This document shows positions 1-9,001 of a stretch of 64,000 nt of DNA, piece by piece. A program made the position numbers and the translations under genes. Below the pieces are notes generated by a model. It did not search any database and was not told the origin of the DNA. It saw only the letters and a program-made list of their open reading frames with translations. The stretch comes from Anaerolineae bacterium. GTDB taxonomy: Bacteria > Chloroflexota > Anaerolineae > Anaerolineales > UBA4823. The stretch covers positions 124,001 to 188,000 of the forward strand of contig QOQU01000004.1 in NCBI GenBank assembly GCA_003327455.1. The letters run 5' to 3'. How positions within the stretch are numbered: the stretch's first letter is position 1; every line of letters starts with the position of its first letter.

Positions 1-525
1 GCCGGCAACCATCCAGAACACCTGATCGGCAATCGCTGCCAGGCGCTGGTTGGCAATCCCCAAAGCGTCCCGATACACCCGTCCAAGCGGATAGGGCGGC
101 ACCAGGCCCATACCCACCTCATTCGAGACAATGATCCACCGGGCGCTGTCCTGTTCAATGAGCGCCAGCAAGGCTTCGAGTTCATGGTCAACAGCCGCCA
201 ACGCTCTTTCGGCGTCCACTTCCTCGCCCGGACATTCGCTCAGGATGACATTACTGACCAGCAAGGTCAGACAATCCAACAAGACGACAGATGGTCTAAA
301 GCCGCTCTGGCGATAACCCTGCGCTACTGCAAGGGGGAGTTCCAGGGTATGCCAATGCGCAGGACGCTCACGGCGGTGTTTTGCCACCCGCTGCTCCATC
401 TCGGAGTCCAGAGCCTGGGCAGTAGCGATGTAAACCACCAGACCCTCCGAGTCACCTGCCAGGGCTTGAGCAAAGCGAGATTTGCCGCTGCGCGCCCCAC
501 CCAGCACAAGGGTTAATTTTGTCAA
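1..525 (-). CDS. cobU: Adenosylcobinamide kinase / guanylyltransferase (partial, 3' end beyond window)
   Basis: The enzyme phosphorylates adenosylcobinamide and then adds GMP to give AdoCbi-GDP, the lower-ligand assembly intermediate used by CobS. Reading the minus strand from a TTG at 525 gives MTKLTLVLGGARSGKS, the family's N-terminal P-loop (GARSGKS), followed by VVYIATAQALDSEM and later LLDCLTLLVSN and IIVSNEVGMGLVP, all typical of CobU/CobP. About 175 residues are visible and the family is about 180-190 long, so only a short C-terminus is missing. The TTG start is supported by a GGAGG seven bases upstream, and no ATG fits better. The gene is separated from the other cob genes by a plus-strand glycosyltransferase and so needs its own promoter, which I could not identify. 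Confidence 0.93.
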   Translation of the reverse strand, partial: MTKLTLVLGGARSGKSRFAQALAGDSEGLVVYIATAQALDSEMEQRVAKHRRERPAHWHTLELPLAVAQGYRQSGFRPSVVLLDCLTLLVSNVILSECPGEEVDAERALAAVDHELEALLALIEQDSARWIIVSNEVGMGLVPPYPLGRVYRDALGIANQRLAAIADQVFWMVAG

Positions 526-777
526 GAGAGCACCTCCATCATCCCAATTTTACCCGGAAGTGGAGACGGCGCATGTCTGGTTTCCCCCAACGATCGGACA
601 GGGTTTATTTTTCAACTTCACCTGCTTCTAAAGGGTAACAAGGCAAGGAGAGTTGTCTTAATAAAAACATCCGCCTAACAGGATTGTTTGTCCAGATTAC
701 AAAATTGTTAATAAATTCTCCGCATTTTCCTCCTAAAATCTAAGTCATAAACAATTTCTTTTTAATGAGTGGTGTCA

Positions 778-2715
778 ATGAGGATAAATTTCCCTGTCAA
801 AGAACCTTCCTCGGTTATTTCACGATTTTTCTCCCTGCTCGCTATCGGGGTAATGGTTTATTATCTGTGGTGGCGAGCTACTCAAACCCTGAATCCTGAG
901 GCAATCGTTTTTTCCTGGGTATTATGGGCAGCCGAAGCGTTTGGCGTGTTGAACTTCATCCTGTTCTCGTGGATGACGTGGAACATTGCCCCAACGCGAC
1001 CTTACCGACCACCGAAACCCGGCTTAACGGTAGATATTTTCATTCCAACCTATAACGAAGACCTTGAAATCCTCGAGGCAACGCTTAGCGGTTGTCGTCT
1101 CATCACGTATCCTCACACAACGTATGTTTTAGATGATGGACGACGCCCCGCAGTCCAGGAGTTAGCCCGGCGTATGGGGTGCGAATACATCACCCGCCCG
1201 AATAACCAACACGCCAAAGCCGGCAATATCAATTACGCTCTGGCGCAAACAAAGGGCGAATTTATTGTCGTGCTGGATGCTGATATGATCCCCAAGCCAC
1301 ACTTCCTCGAGCGCACGTTGGGTTATTTCGAAGATGAAAAGCTGGCTTTTGTTCAACTCCCGCAAGAGTTCTATAACACCGACTCGATTCAGCACGACCA
1401 GAGATCAACCGTGTGGCATGAGCAATCGCTGTTCTTCCGCGTCATCCAACCCGGTAAGAATTATTCGAATAGCGCCTTCTGGTGTGGAAGTCCCTCTGTA
1501 TTGCGCCGCAAAGCCCTGGAAGACGTTGGTGGAGTCGCCACAGAAACAATCACCGAAGACATTCACACTTCGGTCAGACTGCACAGCCGCGGCTGGTCAT
1601 CCTACTTCGTTCGGGAACCTCTGGCGTTTGGCATTGCGCCTCAAACGGTTCAGGCATACCTGCTGCAACGCCTGCGCTGGGCGCAAGGCACAATGCAGTT
1701 ATACCGAAGCAAGGAAAGTCCGCTCTGGATTCGAGGATTGTCACTGCGCCAGCGCGTGTCTTATTTCGCCAGCTTTCTGGCGTACGTTGAGTCGCTCCAA
1801 AAATTCGCCTTTATCCTGATTCCGATCTGGATCATGCTGTTCAATGTTCTACCCATGCAAGTGGAAATGAAAACATTCTTTTTGCATTGGGTGCCCTACT
1901 TTGCCCTGAATGTGCTCGCCAATCAGATCAACGGGCGAGGGGTTTTCCGGTATTTCAAGAGCGAGATTTTCAGTTTCTTGAGAATGGTTGTCTTTTTGCA
2001 GTCTTATCTGGTTTTGATCTTCCGCAAGCCGTTGAAGTTCAAGGTTACGCCGAAGAGCGTCGACTCATCGGTCGCTGCTCAAGAGCGCCGTGCCGTACGC
2101 ACTCATCAGGCAATTATTGCGTTGATTTTGATCTCCATGGTAATTTGCCTGATCCAGATCTACCTGACGCGCTCATTCCCCTTTCCGACCCTGGCGTTAT
2201 TCTTTGTCCTGTTCTGGTCGTTTTATAACGCCATGGTGATCCTGTTCGGGGTTTTAGAAGTGTGGAAACGCCAGCATCACCGTAAGCATTATCGTTTCCA
2301 GGTCAATTTTCCTGCTTTGCTCCAGAGCTGCACATTCAATCAACCAATTCAAGCCCGCCTTACCAATCTTTCGCTTTCTGGCGCGCGTCTGGTGTGCCGT
2401 TCTGCGATACCGTCAGAATGTTCAGATTTTTCCTTGAATTTCCGGACAGATCGGTATGCGCAGATCAGCGTTCCCATCCGCAAAATCGTCTATCAACGCA
2501 GACTGCTAAACGGTCGATTTGAAGTCGGGCTCTGGTTCGGCGAAGTCGAAGGTGAGACCCGTCGTCAGCTTTTTGAAGTATTGTTCGTTGATCTCCCTCA
2601 TGTAGAATACATCTGCGATTCGGTGCCGGTATGGCGACGGTTGCTCAACGAACTGGCAGATTTTACAGATACCTCGTTCTATCCCCTGCGGAGAAACAGG
2701 AGAGGCGCTCAGTAG
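778..2715 (+). CDS. Membrane GT2 glycosyltransferase with C-terminal PilZ domain (cellulose synthase-like)
   Basis: Membrane-embedded family 2 glycosyltransferase of the BcsA type, expected to polymerise a UDP-sugar into a beta-glycan and export it. Two N-terminal membrane segments (about residues 15-35 and 45-68) precede the cytosolic catalytic domain: IPTYNED near 90, DDGRR near 120, the metal-binding DAD near 168, TED near 260 (general base) and QRLRWAQG near 297, the Q-x-x-R-W product-binding motif. Further membrane helices follow, and the last 110 residues hold a PilZ-type domain (RKHYRFQVNFPALL, then NLSLSGARL), which suggests c-di-GMP control. GTG codons at 769 and 772 are also in frame; ATG 778 was preferred although no strong ribosome site precedes it. 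No bcsB, bcsZ or cyclase gene is adjacent, so the product could be a glucan other than cellulose. Confidence 0.85.
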   Translation: MRINFPVKEPSSVISRFFSLLAIGVMVYYLWWRATQTLNPEAIVFSWVLWAAEAFGVLNFILFSWMTWNIAPTRPYRPPKPGLTVDIFIPTYNEDLEILEATLSGCRLITYPHTTYVLDDGRRPAVQELARRMGCEYITRPNNQHAKAGNINYALAQTKGEFIVVLDADMIPKPHFLERTLGYFEDEKLAFVQLPQEFYNTDSIQHDQRSTVWHEQSLFFRVIQPGKNYSNSAFWCGSPSVLRRKALEDVGGVATETITEDIHTSVRLHSRGWSSYFVREPLAFGIAPQTVQAYLLQRLRWAQGTMQLYRSKESPLWIRGLSLRQRVSYFASFLAYVESLQKFAFILIPIWIMLFNVLPMQVEMKTFFLHWVPYFALNVLANQINGRGVFRYFKSEIFSFLRMVVFLQSYLVLIFRKPLKFKVTPKSVDSSVAAQERRAVRTHQAIIALILISMVICLIQIYLTRSFPFPTLALFFVLFWSFYNAMVILFGVLEVWKRQHHRKHYRFQVNFPALLQSCTFNQPIQARLTNLSLSGARLVCRSAIPSECSDFSLNFRTDRYAQISVPIRKIVYQRRLLNGRFEVGLWFGEVEGETRRQLFEVLFVDLPHVEYICDSVPVWRRLLNELADFTDTSFYPLRRNRRGAQ

Positions 2716-2952
2716 CAAAGTCCAACGCTCCCACCTCATTTGTCGATTCCGAGCCTGTTCTTTGACCATCTCTTGGCAACGAATCGAAAACATTGCTCTT
2801 CACAGGTTGTTTAGAACGTCACCCCTCTGCCATCAATGAACTCGCGATTGGGGAGTCAGTCCACTCGCCCAGGATGCAGGGTCAACTGGCTGCTTTCATC
2901 AATTTAGAGGTGCCAGCAGCCAACGCCCCTACCCTGTGTCCTTGCGAAGAGT

Positions 2953-3903
2953 TCAGGTTCGCCGCGCCCGATTCGGCAACCAGAGCGATACCAGCGAGAG
3001 AATCCCGATCCCCAGCCAAACGGTCGTTTGCATCAGACGCACGGCGCGACGAATATCCCTGGCTTCCGGTGCAGACAAACCGTTTCCCAAACGATATTGA
3101 CCCACCTTTTCCAATTCCACTCCCAGAGCGCCAGCCATTGCGCTCATGGGGTAGCCAGCATTGGGGCTGGCAGTTGTGCGCGCATCTCGGCGCAGGATTG
3201 TCCAGGCTCGATGAGCATTTTCACCTCGCAAAGAGGCTGCCAAAACCAACAGGAACGCCGTGAAGCGGGCAGGCAACCAGTTCAGCAGGTCATCCAGACG
3301 GGCAGGGATTTTCCCCAACCACTCATAGCGTTCATTGTGATATCCCCACATCGAATCGAGCGTGTTGGCACAGCGATAGATCCAGACCAGAGGCAAGCCA
3401 CCAAGGGTGTAATAGACCAGCGGTGCAAGGATGCCATCCGAAGCATTTTCCGCCACCGACTCGATGGTTGCCCCGGCTACCTGACTTTCGTTTAACGCCC
3501 GTGTGTCGCGACTGACCAGATGCCAGGCTAACTCCTGGCGAGCTTTGGGCAAATCTCCTTCTTCTATCGCCGCTTCCACCGCCAGCGCAGCCTGACGCAA
3601 GCCACGCGGCGATAGACTCAGCTTCAATAAAAACGCTTCGGCAATGATCCCAAAAGGTTGAGGGATTTTCCGCAAAGCGGCGGTGATCAGCTTTACGATG
3701 CCGCCAACCAGGACAACGCCACCCAACCATACACCCAAACCTGCCCAGAAATCTCTGCGCGGCTCGCCATGCCACACCCTTTGTTCCACCCTGGCGATGG
3801 CAGAGCCTAACCATGCCACCGGGTGCCAGCGATTGGGCGGGTCACCGCAAACCTCATCCAACAAAACTGCCAGCCAGGGTAGGAGAAAGCGCTTTCCGTT
3901 CAT
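2953..3903 (-). CDS. cobD: Adenosylcobinamide-phosphate synthase
   Basis: Integral membrane protein (CbiB in the enteric naming) that joins adenosylcobyric acid to the aminopropanol phosphate arm, giving adenosylcobinamide phosphate. The 316-residue length is normal. The family hallmark DEVCGDPPNRWHPVAWLG sits at residues 16-33, and VAENASDGILAPL, HPV and the NAGYPMSAMAGAL block are also typical. Several hydrophobic helices are spread through the chain. The start ATG overlaps the stop of cbiZ by four bases (ATGA), so the two are probably translationally coupled. It directly follows cbiZ in function: CbiZ makes adenosylcobyric acid, CobD rebuilds the nucleotide loop arm. It is the last gene of the riboswitch-controlled operon. 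Confidence 0.95.
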   Translation of the reverse strand: MNGKRFLLPWLAVLLDEVCGDPPNRWHPVAWLGSAIARVEQRVWHGEPRRDFWAGLGVWLGGVVLVGGIVKLITAALRKIPQPFGIIAEAFLLKLSLSPRGLRQAALAVEAAIEEGDLPKARQELAWHLVSRDTRALNESQVAGATIESVAENASDGILAPLVYYTLGGLPLVWIYRCANTLDSMWGYHNERYEWLGKIPARLDDLLNWLPARFTAFLLVLAASLRGENAHRAWTILRRDARTTASPNAGYPMSAMAGALGVELEKVGQYRLGNGLSAPEARDIRRAVRLMQTTVWLGIGILSLVSLWLPNRARRT

Positions 3904-4556
3904 CGCAGAGCCTGTGGCAGGGCAAGACGCACCGCCTTTGCCATCAACCAGCCTGCTGCGGTTGCCGGTCCGGCATAAGGCAACGGCTCGCCTTCCCCGT
4001 TGTGGGCAATGACCACCGTATCCGTCGAGGTGCCGCTGGCGAGTTCACCCTGGGGAGTCTTAATTCCCAGGCGGATGAGCGTATCGGTTTTTGCTTCGGT
4101 GATGGTAATGACGGCATTGACCATCGCCGCCTTACTTAAGGCACGGTTCACCAGGACGATGAGATTAATCGTGTTTGCCTGCGTCAATCTGACCGGTGGC
4201 GTCAGACCGGCACTCGTCGCGTTGCTCACACCGGCGGTCACCACGGCGCAAACCTGAAGTCCTCCTTCGCTCAGGGTGATCACCCTGGCGCGCTCTAATG
4301 ATGCCGCAGTTAATAAACCAATGGTCGGCGGCGGCAAGTGTTCGGCGATTGCAATTTCTTCCAGGTGTCGCCAGGGTTCGGGGTGGTCATAATCCTTATG
4401 CACATGGTAGACAAACAGCGAGCAGAAGTCGGTAAATCCCGCTCCGAGAAGCGCCGAAGAGAGGGCGTGCCAGGGCGGCGAAGTCGTTAACTTAACGCTC
4501 TGCGCATTAATGGCAACCTCTACGTTCGGAAATGGGTGAATTAACCGTTCTTCCAT
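3900..4556 (-). CDS. cbiZ: Adenosylcobinamide amidohydrolase
   Basis: CbiZ removes the aminopropanol arm or nucleotide loop of scavenged adenosylcobinamide or pseudocobalamin, yielding adenosylcobyric acid that can be rebuilt into the cell's own cobamide. The 218-residue product has the family core SSALLGAGFTDFCSLFVYHV, VCAVVTAGVSNATSAG around residues 100-118, and ITEAKTDTLI followed by GTSTDTVVIAH near 175-185. The start overlaps the last 16 bases of cobS. CbiZ beside btuFCD and with no corrin-ring genes in the window points to salvage and remodelling of external corrinoids. Some CbiZ proteins are fused to other domains; this one stands alone. Confidence 0.93.
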   Translation of the reverse strand: MEERLIHPFPNVEVAINAQSVKLTTSPPWHALSSALLGAGFTDFCSLFVYHVHKDYDHPEPWRHLEEIAIAEHLPPPTIGLLTAASLERARVITLSEGGLQVCAVVTAGVSNATSAGLTPPVRLTQANTINLIVLVNRALSKAAMVNAVITITEAKTDTLIRLGIKTPQGELASGTSTDTVVIAHNGEGEPLPYAGPATAAGWLMAKAVRLALPQALR

Positions 4557-5332
4557 GCCACAAAGGTCATCAAGACAGCCAGTTCACACAGTTCGTTGAG
4601 CGCGCCGTAAATATCCCCGGTGAGGCCCGGGATGAGGCGCAACGTCACGTGCGCCCCACCCCATACCACCACCATGACCACCACCAGCGCTATCCAACTT
4701 TGAAAGGAGAAGGTTAAGCTGGCGGCAATCAACACCCAGATAGTTGCAATCAATCCCTCCCGCCAGGTTGCAGCATCTTTGATGGCTCGTCCTACCCCTT
4801 GAGGTCGCTGGTAAGGGAATCCCAAAACCGCCATCGCCATCCCCCAGCGCCCAAAGGCTGGAGCCAGCAGCAATGCCTGAACGGGGAAACCGGCTGTAGC
4901 AAGCAGGCTGTACTTGGTGAGCAACAATAAAACCCCACCCGCCAGCGCATACGCTCCGTGGTGTTCGTCGCGCAGGATCTCCAATCGCTTTTCGGGTGTC
5001 CAGCCACCTAACAACCCATCGCAGGTGTCCAGGAAGCCATCGAGATGCAGAGCACCGCTCAGCACCACCCATAAAGCCAGAGTCAGCGCAGCGCTCACCG
5101 TTGGTGGCAATATCTCCAAAGCCAGTTGACGAAACGCCACCAGAATACCCCCAAAGATCAAACCCACCAGAGGATAGAACGCCAGCGAGGCACCCATTTC
5201 GGCAGGGGTAAAGGGACGCCTGACAACCGGCGGCAAAATGGTTAGAAATTGAAGCGCCGCCCAGAAGGCAACCCAGCCTCGCTGCAATCGATTGCCGCTC
5301 CCTTCAGGTGGTAAGGAGAGATTTTCGCTCAT
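4541..5332 (-). CDS. cobS: Adenosylcobinamide-GDP ribazoletransferase (cobalamin synthase)
   Basis: Membrane enzyme joining AdoCbi-GDP to alpha-ribazole (or its phosphate) in the last assembly step of the cobamide. The chain has LQFLTILPPV near the N-terminus, the Mg-binding motif GALHLDGFLDTCDGLLGG near residues 90-107, and EILRDEHHGAYALAGG. Several hydrophobic helices follow, as in the family. An upstream in-frame ATG at 5422 would add 30 residues lying inside cobT; ATG 5332 (MSENLSLPPEGSG) is preferred because it begins 16 bases after the cobT stop and gives the usual length of about 260. Confidence 0.93.
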   Translation of the reverse strand: MSENLSLPPEGSGNRLQRGWVAFWAALQFLTILPPVVRRPFTPAEMGASLAFYPLVGLIFGGILVAFRQLALEILPPTVSAALTLALWVVLSGALHLDGFLDTCDGLLGGWTPEKRLEILRDEHHGAYALAGGVLLLLTKYSLLATAGFPVQALLLAPAFGRWGMAMAVLGFPYQRPQGVGRAIKDAATWREGLIATIWVLIAASLTFSFQSWIALVVVMVVVWGGAHVTLRLIPGLTGDIYGALNELCELAVLMTFVAWKNG

Positions 5333-5348
5333 CTGCCTGCCGCTTGGA

Positions 5349-6404
5349 CTAGATTTTCTCCGAAACGCCGGCTTCATCAAAAGTTGCCATCTCAGCCAGA
5401 ATCTTACAGGCTGCTTCGACAACCGTCATCGCTAAAGCGGCGCCGGTGCCCTCGCCCAGGCGCATCTCCAGGTCAAAAACCGGCTCTAAACCCAACCAGT
5501 CCAGCATCAGCGTATGCCCTTGCTCTTTCGAGCGGTGCGAAGCAATCAGGTAATGGCGGGCAAGAGGTGCTAAACGGACAGCGACCATCGCCGCCGCAGT
5601 AGAGATAAAGCCATCCACAACAACCGGTCGGCGATGAGCTGCGCCAGCCAGAATGACTCCCACCAGACCACCGATCTCGAAGCCACCAACCTTTGCCAGG
5701 ACATCTAAACCGTCTTCGGGATTGGGTTGGTTGAGCGCCAATGCCCGTTCGACAGCAGAAATTTTGCGTTCCAGGCCACTTTCATCCACCCCGGTGCCTC
5801 GCCCAACACAGACGGCGGGCGGTTTCCCACTCAGGACAGCCGCAATGGCTGCAGACGGCGTGGTATTGCCAATACCCATGTCGCCAGTCGCCAGCATCTG
5901 AGCTCCGGCGCGGATTTCTGCTTCGGCGAGTTCTGCCCCACGCTGGATTGCCAGCAAGGCTTGCTCGCGAGTCATGGCAGGTCCCTTGGTCATGTTTTGC
6001 GTACCGGGGGCAATTTTTGCCGAGATCAAATTCGGTTGCACTTCAAGCGTCCCTTTGACACCCATATCCACTACCACGACTTTTGCCCCAACGTGACGAG
6101 CCAGGACGTTGATCGCTGCCCCACCTCGTAGAAAATTCAATACCATTTGGGCGGTCACTTCGCTGGGATAAGCGCTCACCCCTTCTTCGGTTACGCCATG
6201 ATCGCCTGCCATCACAAAAACCACTTTCTGACTCACCCGAGGAGGCATTTGTCCTGTAATGCCAGCAACCTGAATCGAGAGCGATTCGAGCCGCCCCAGG
6301 CTGCCCGGTGGCTTGGTCAACCGATTTTGACGGGCTTGGGCCTGCGCCATCGCATTTTCATCAAGAGGTTGGATGGTTTGGATCAGTTCGTTGAATTCCA
6401 TCAT
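5349..6404 (-). CDS. cobT: Nicotinate-nucleotide--dimethylbenzimidazole phosphoribosyltransferase
   Basis: CobT activates the lower base of the cobamide: DMB or another base plus nicotinate mononucleotide gives alpha-ribazole phosphate. Supporting motifs are LTKPPGSLGRLE at the N-terminus, VFVMAGDHGVTEEGVSAYP, GDMGIGNTTPSAAI and VVDGFISTAAA, and the C-terminal GEGTGAALAM segment with the catalytic Glu. The start at 6404 (MMEFNELIQTIQP) has an AGGAG four bases upstream and gives 351 residues, the usual size. The longer open frame to 6512 runs through repetitive DNA and has no ribosome site. The 181 bases between cobO and this gene are filled by three copies of a dispersed palindromic repeat. 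Confidence 0.95.
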   Translation of the reverse strand: MMEFNELIQTIQPLDENAMAQAQARQNRLTKPPGSLGRLESLSIQVAGITGQMPPRVSQKVVFVMAGDHGVTEEGVSAYPSEVTAQMVLNFLRGGAAINVLARHVGAKVVVVDMGVKGTLEVQPNLISAKIAPGTQNMTKGPAMTREQALLAIQRGAELAEAEIRAGAQMLATGDMGIGNTTPSAAIAAVLSGKPPAVCVGRGTGVDESGLERKISAVERALALNQPNPEDGLDVLAKVGGFEIGGLVGVILAGAAHRRPVVVDGFISTAAAMVAVRLAPLARHYLIASHRSKEQGHTLMLDWLGLEPVFDLEMRLGEGTGAALAMTVVEAACKILAEMATFDEAGVSEKI

Positions 6405-6426
6405 GTTGCTCCTATTCTTAAAGTCT

Positions 6427-6583
6427 CCCCTCGCCCCTTGGGAGAGAGGCTGGGGGTGAGGGTCTGCCCTCGTCTGTCGAAGCATCAAAACGCCTTTACC
6501 ACTATCCCTCACCCTGGCCCTCTCCCTAAAGGAAAGGGAATTCGACTCCCCTCACCCCTTGGGAGAGGGGTTGGGGGTGAGGG
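6427..6583. repeat. Three copies of a GC-rich dispersed palindromic repeat
   Basis: Copies at 6427-6462, 6506-6538 (degenerate, opposite orientation) and 6548-6583 share the plan CCCCTC-ACCCC-TTGGGAGAGGGG followed by GGGGGTGAGGG. Each contains an inverted CCCTC/GAGGG core able to fold in RNA. The same family recurs at 48918-49115. Both sites are intergenic spacers inside operons, between cobO and cobT here. They resemble REP/MITE-type elements; I see no linked coding capacity. Confidence 0.8.
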
Positions 6584-6585
6584 CT

Positions 6586-7119
6586 TCAATATTCAATCCC
6601 CACCTGCGCTTTGACGCCGGTAGCAAAAGGGTGCTTCACCTCCTTCATCTCAGTGACCAAATCAGCATATTCGATCAACAACGGCGGCGCATCCCGGCCA
6701 GTGATAATCAAGTGCATTTGGGGCGGTTTATGGGCGCGCAGCCATTCGATGGCTTCCTCTGGGTCTACCCAACCAAAGGCAAGCAGATAGGTAAACTCAT
6801 CCAGGATCATTAAATCGTATTCACCGCTGGCGATCTTTTGCTTGGCTAGCTCCCAACCATGCAGGGCTTTGGCTTTGGTCTCATCCATGTCTTTCGAGGT
6901 CCAGGTGAATCCATCGCCGGTCTTGTACCATTCAATGCCCAGGCGTTGGGCAGCTTTCACTTCGCCCCAGGCACCAGTCTCGGCTTTGAGAAATTGGATG
7001 ACACAGATGCGGAAATCCCTTCCCCATGCCCGAAACAACGTGCCTAACGCTGCGGTTGTCTTACCTTTGCCATTGCCGGTGAAAACCAGTACCAAACCAC
7101 GCCGTCCTTTAGCCGACAT
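6586..7119 (-). CDS. cobO: Corrinoid adenosyltransferase (CobO/BtuR type)
   Basis: Transfers the 5'-deoxyadenosyl group from ATP to the reduced cobalt of cobalamin or its precursors. The 177-residue product carries the modified P-loop [14 protein letters not shown] at residues 13-26, the block [15 protein letters not shown] near residue 105, and [22 protein letters not shown] near the C-terminus, all diagnostic of the BtuR/CobO family and distinct from the PduO type. The start lies inside the last 11 bases of the upstream ATPase gene, which suggests translational coupling. Newly imported corrinoid would be adenosylated here before entering CbiZ, CobD, CobU and CobS. Confidence 0.95.
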   Translation of the reverse strand: MSAKGRRGLVLVFTGNGKGKTTAALGTLFRAWGRDFRICVIQFLKAETGAWGEVKAAQRLGIEWYKTGDGFTWTSKDMDETKAKALHGWELAKQKIASGEYDLMILDEFTYLLAFGWVDPEEAIEWLRAHKPPQMHLIITGRDAPPLLIEYADLVTEMKEVKHPFATGVKAQVGIEY

Positions 7120-7927
7120 ACACTACCCTTTCCGATGAACCGTTTGAGTGAGGAATGATAAACGGAGCAGGCAAACGGGGATGTTCAAGCAATTCCACTT
7201 CTACCCCATAGGCACGTTCGATCTCGCTTTTGGTCAAAACCTGAGCCGGTCGTCCTTCGCGTTGCAGATGACCATCCACCAATAACGCCACCCGGTCAGC
7301 ATATAAGGAAACCAGATTCAAATCGTGGATTGCCAGCAACACTGCCAGACCGCATTCTTGCACAGTTTGTCGCACCAATTTCAAGATCAATGCCTGATGA
7401 TGCAAATCCAGATGGGCAGTAGGCTCATCCAGGAGCAGGATGGGAGTGTTCTGGGCAAGGGCGCGGGCTAACAGGACGCGTTGTTGTTCTCCACCCGAAA
7501 GCTCTCCAATGCGCCGGCTGGCAAGGTCTTCGAGTTGAGTGCGGCGCAAAACCTGTTGCACAATGTCCTCATCCTCCTTTCTGGGAAATCCCAGCCAGCC
7601 CAGGTAGGGAGTACGGCCCAGCATGACCGTTTGATAAACGGTAAAGGTGGCAGGCAACTGGCGTGCCTGCGGGACAACCGCCATCCACTGCGCCCTTTCG
7701 GACGGCGACAGAAGGTTGAGATCGCGCCCGTTTACCTGCACCCTCCCTCGGGAGGGTGTTAGAACGCCGCTAGCCGTGCGGATCAGGGTGGTTTTGCCAG
7801 CCCCGTTTGGACCTACCAAAGCCAGGATCTCTCCAGGACGCACTTCTAAGCTGATATCTTTAAGGATGGCTTTGCCGTTATAAGCGACCTGGATTGCCTG
7901 TAAACCAAGTGTAGCTCCGATCTTCAT
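7109..7927 (-). CDS. btuD: ABC transporter ATPase, corrinoid/iron-siderophore type
   Basis: Cytosolic ATPase driving the adjacent BtuC-type permease. Canonical motifs are visible: Walker [13 protein letters not shown] near residue 40, Q-loop VPQARQLP, signature [15 protein letters not shown] near 140, Walker [13 protein letters not shown] and the H-loop AIHDL. At 272 residues it is close to FecE/BtuD length. Family membership alone does not distinguish B12 from haem or siderophore import; the cobalamin riboswitch and cob genes in the same operon make corrinoids the likely cargo. It starts 12 bases after btuC. Confidence 0.92.
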   Translation of the reverse strand: MKIGATLGLQAIQVAYNGKAILKDISLEVRPGEILALVGPNGAGKTTLIRTASGVLTPSRGRVQVNGRDLNLLSPSERAQWMAVVPQARQLPATFTVYQTVMLGRTPYLGWLGFPRKEDEDIVQQVLRRTQLEDLASRRIGELSGGEQQRVLLARALAQNTPILLLDEPTAHLDLHHQALILKLVRQTVQECGLAVLLAIHDLNLVSLYADRVALLVDGHLQREGRPAQVLTKSEIERAYGVEVELLEHPRLPAPFIIPHSNGSSERVVYVG

Positions 7928-7939
7928 TTTTCTGACCTC

Positions 7940-8986
7940 TTACCAGATGAACTCGCTCTTGGCGCGGCGCAAGAGCCATAGGAAGAATGGTGCACCAGCC
8001 AGAGCTGTCACCACTCCTACCGGCAACACCTGCGGCGCCAGAGCAACGCGCGCCAGCAAATCGGCAAGTAGCAAAGCACAAGCGCCTCCCAAAGCCGAAA
8101 GCGGCAGCAGCCGCCGATAGTCTGGTCCCCAAAGCAACCGAATGGTGTGGGGGACAATCAGCCCGATAAAGCCGATCAGCCCGGAAAAGGAAACAGCTGC
8201 AGCAGTAGTTAAGGAAGCAGCCAGGATGAGCCACAATTTTGCCCGCTCAACCCGGATGCCTAATTGATGCGCCTGCTCCTCACCAAATTGCAATACATTC
8301 AATACATGTGAAAGTGACCACAACACCAAAAAGCCGCCAATAATATAAGGGAAAGCAGCCCAAACCGGCATCCAGCCATTTACCGTAGAGCCGCCCAATA
8401 ACCAGGCCAACGCCCGATGAAGCTCATCGCGTGAACGCAGCATGATGAAAGAGGTTAAAGCTGTGGCAAAAGAACTGACGGCTACACCGGCTAAGATCAA
8501 GGTGGTTGTCGGCAATGATTGGTTGACCCTTGCCAGGCGGTAAACGATCAAAACCGTCAACAGCGCGCCACCGAATGCCGCCACCGGCACAACCAACCAG
8601 CCGCCCAGGGTAGCAGGCCAGCGCAATGCCAGGGCAATCACAGCTCCCAGCCCTGCCCCTGAAGCAACCCCGATCAAATAGGGATCTGCCAGCGGATTAC
8701 GGAATAACCCTTGATAGGCGGCCCCACTGCTCGCCAGGGCAGCCCCGGTAAGCGCCATCAAGATGGCATGCGGCAGACGCACGTCATGGACAATCGTCTG
8801 ATAGGCGGGTGGAACATCGGACAAATCGAGCGGAATCGCCAGCGCAGCCAACAGACGCGCCATCGTCTGAGGCGGGATCCACACGGCTCCAACCACCACA
8901 CTGAAGAACAACGCCAAGACGAATGCCAGACTGCTGACAAGATAAGGTCGGGCACTCCAAAATGGCAGGGTGGAGGGTTCTTTCAC
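7940..8986 (-). CDS. btuC: ABC transporter permease, BtuC/FecCD family
   Basis: Inner-membrane permease for corrinoid uptake. The 348-residue chain is almost wholly hydrophobic, with about nine to ten membrane helices, and has the family blocks DVRLPHAILMALTGAALASSGAAYQGLFRNPLADP (residues about 65-100), LGIRVERAKLW and the GLIGFIGLIVPHTIRLLWG segment that contacts the ATPase. The start is GTG at 8986, the only start giving the usual N-terminal helix; a GGGG lies nine bases upstream. It lies 15 bases after btuF. Confidence 0.93.
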   Translation of the reverse strand: MKEPSTLPFWSARPYLVSSLAFVLALFFSVVVGAVWIPPQTMARLLAALAIPLDLSDVPPAYQTIVHDVRLPHAILMALTGAALASSGAAYQGLFRNPLADPYLIGVASGAGLGAVIALALRWPATLGGWLVVPVAAFGGALLTVLIVYRLARVNQSLPTTTLILAGVAVSSFATALTSFIMLRSRDELHRALAWLLGGSTVNGWMPVWAAFPYIIGGFLVLWSLSHVLNVLQFGEEQAHQLGIRVERAKLWLILAASLTTAAAVSFSGLIGFIGLIVPHTIRLLWGPDYRRLLPLSALGGACALLLADLLARVALAPQVLPVGVVTALAGAPFFLWLLRRAKSEFIW

Positions 8987-9001
8987 GGCAAAAAACCCCT
9001 G

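Noticed and set aside
2506-2793. 95-codon minus frame over the end of the glycosyltransferase
   Set aside because: Antisense to the PilZ region, no ribosome site and no similarity to a known protein.
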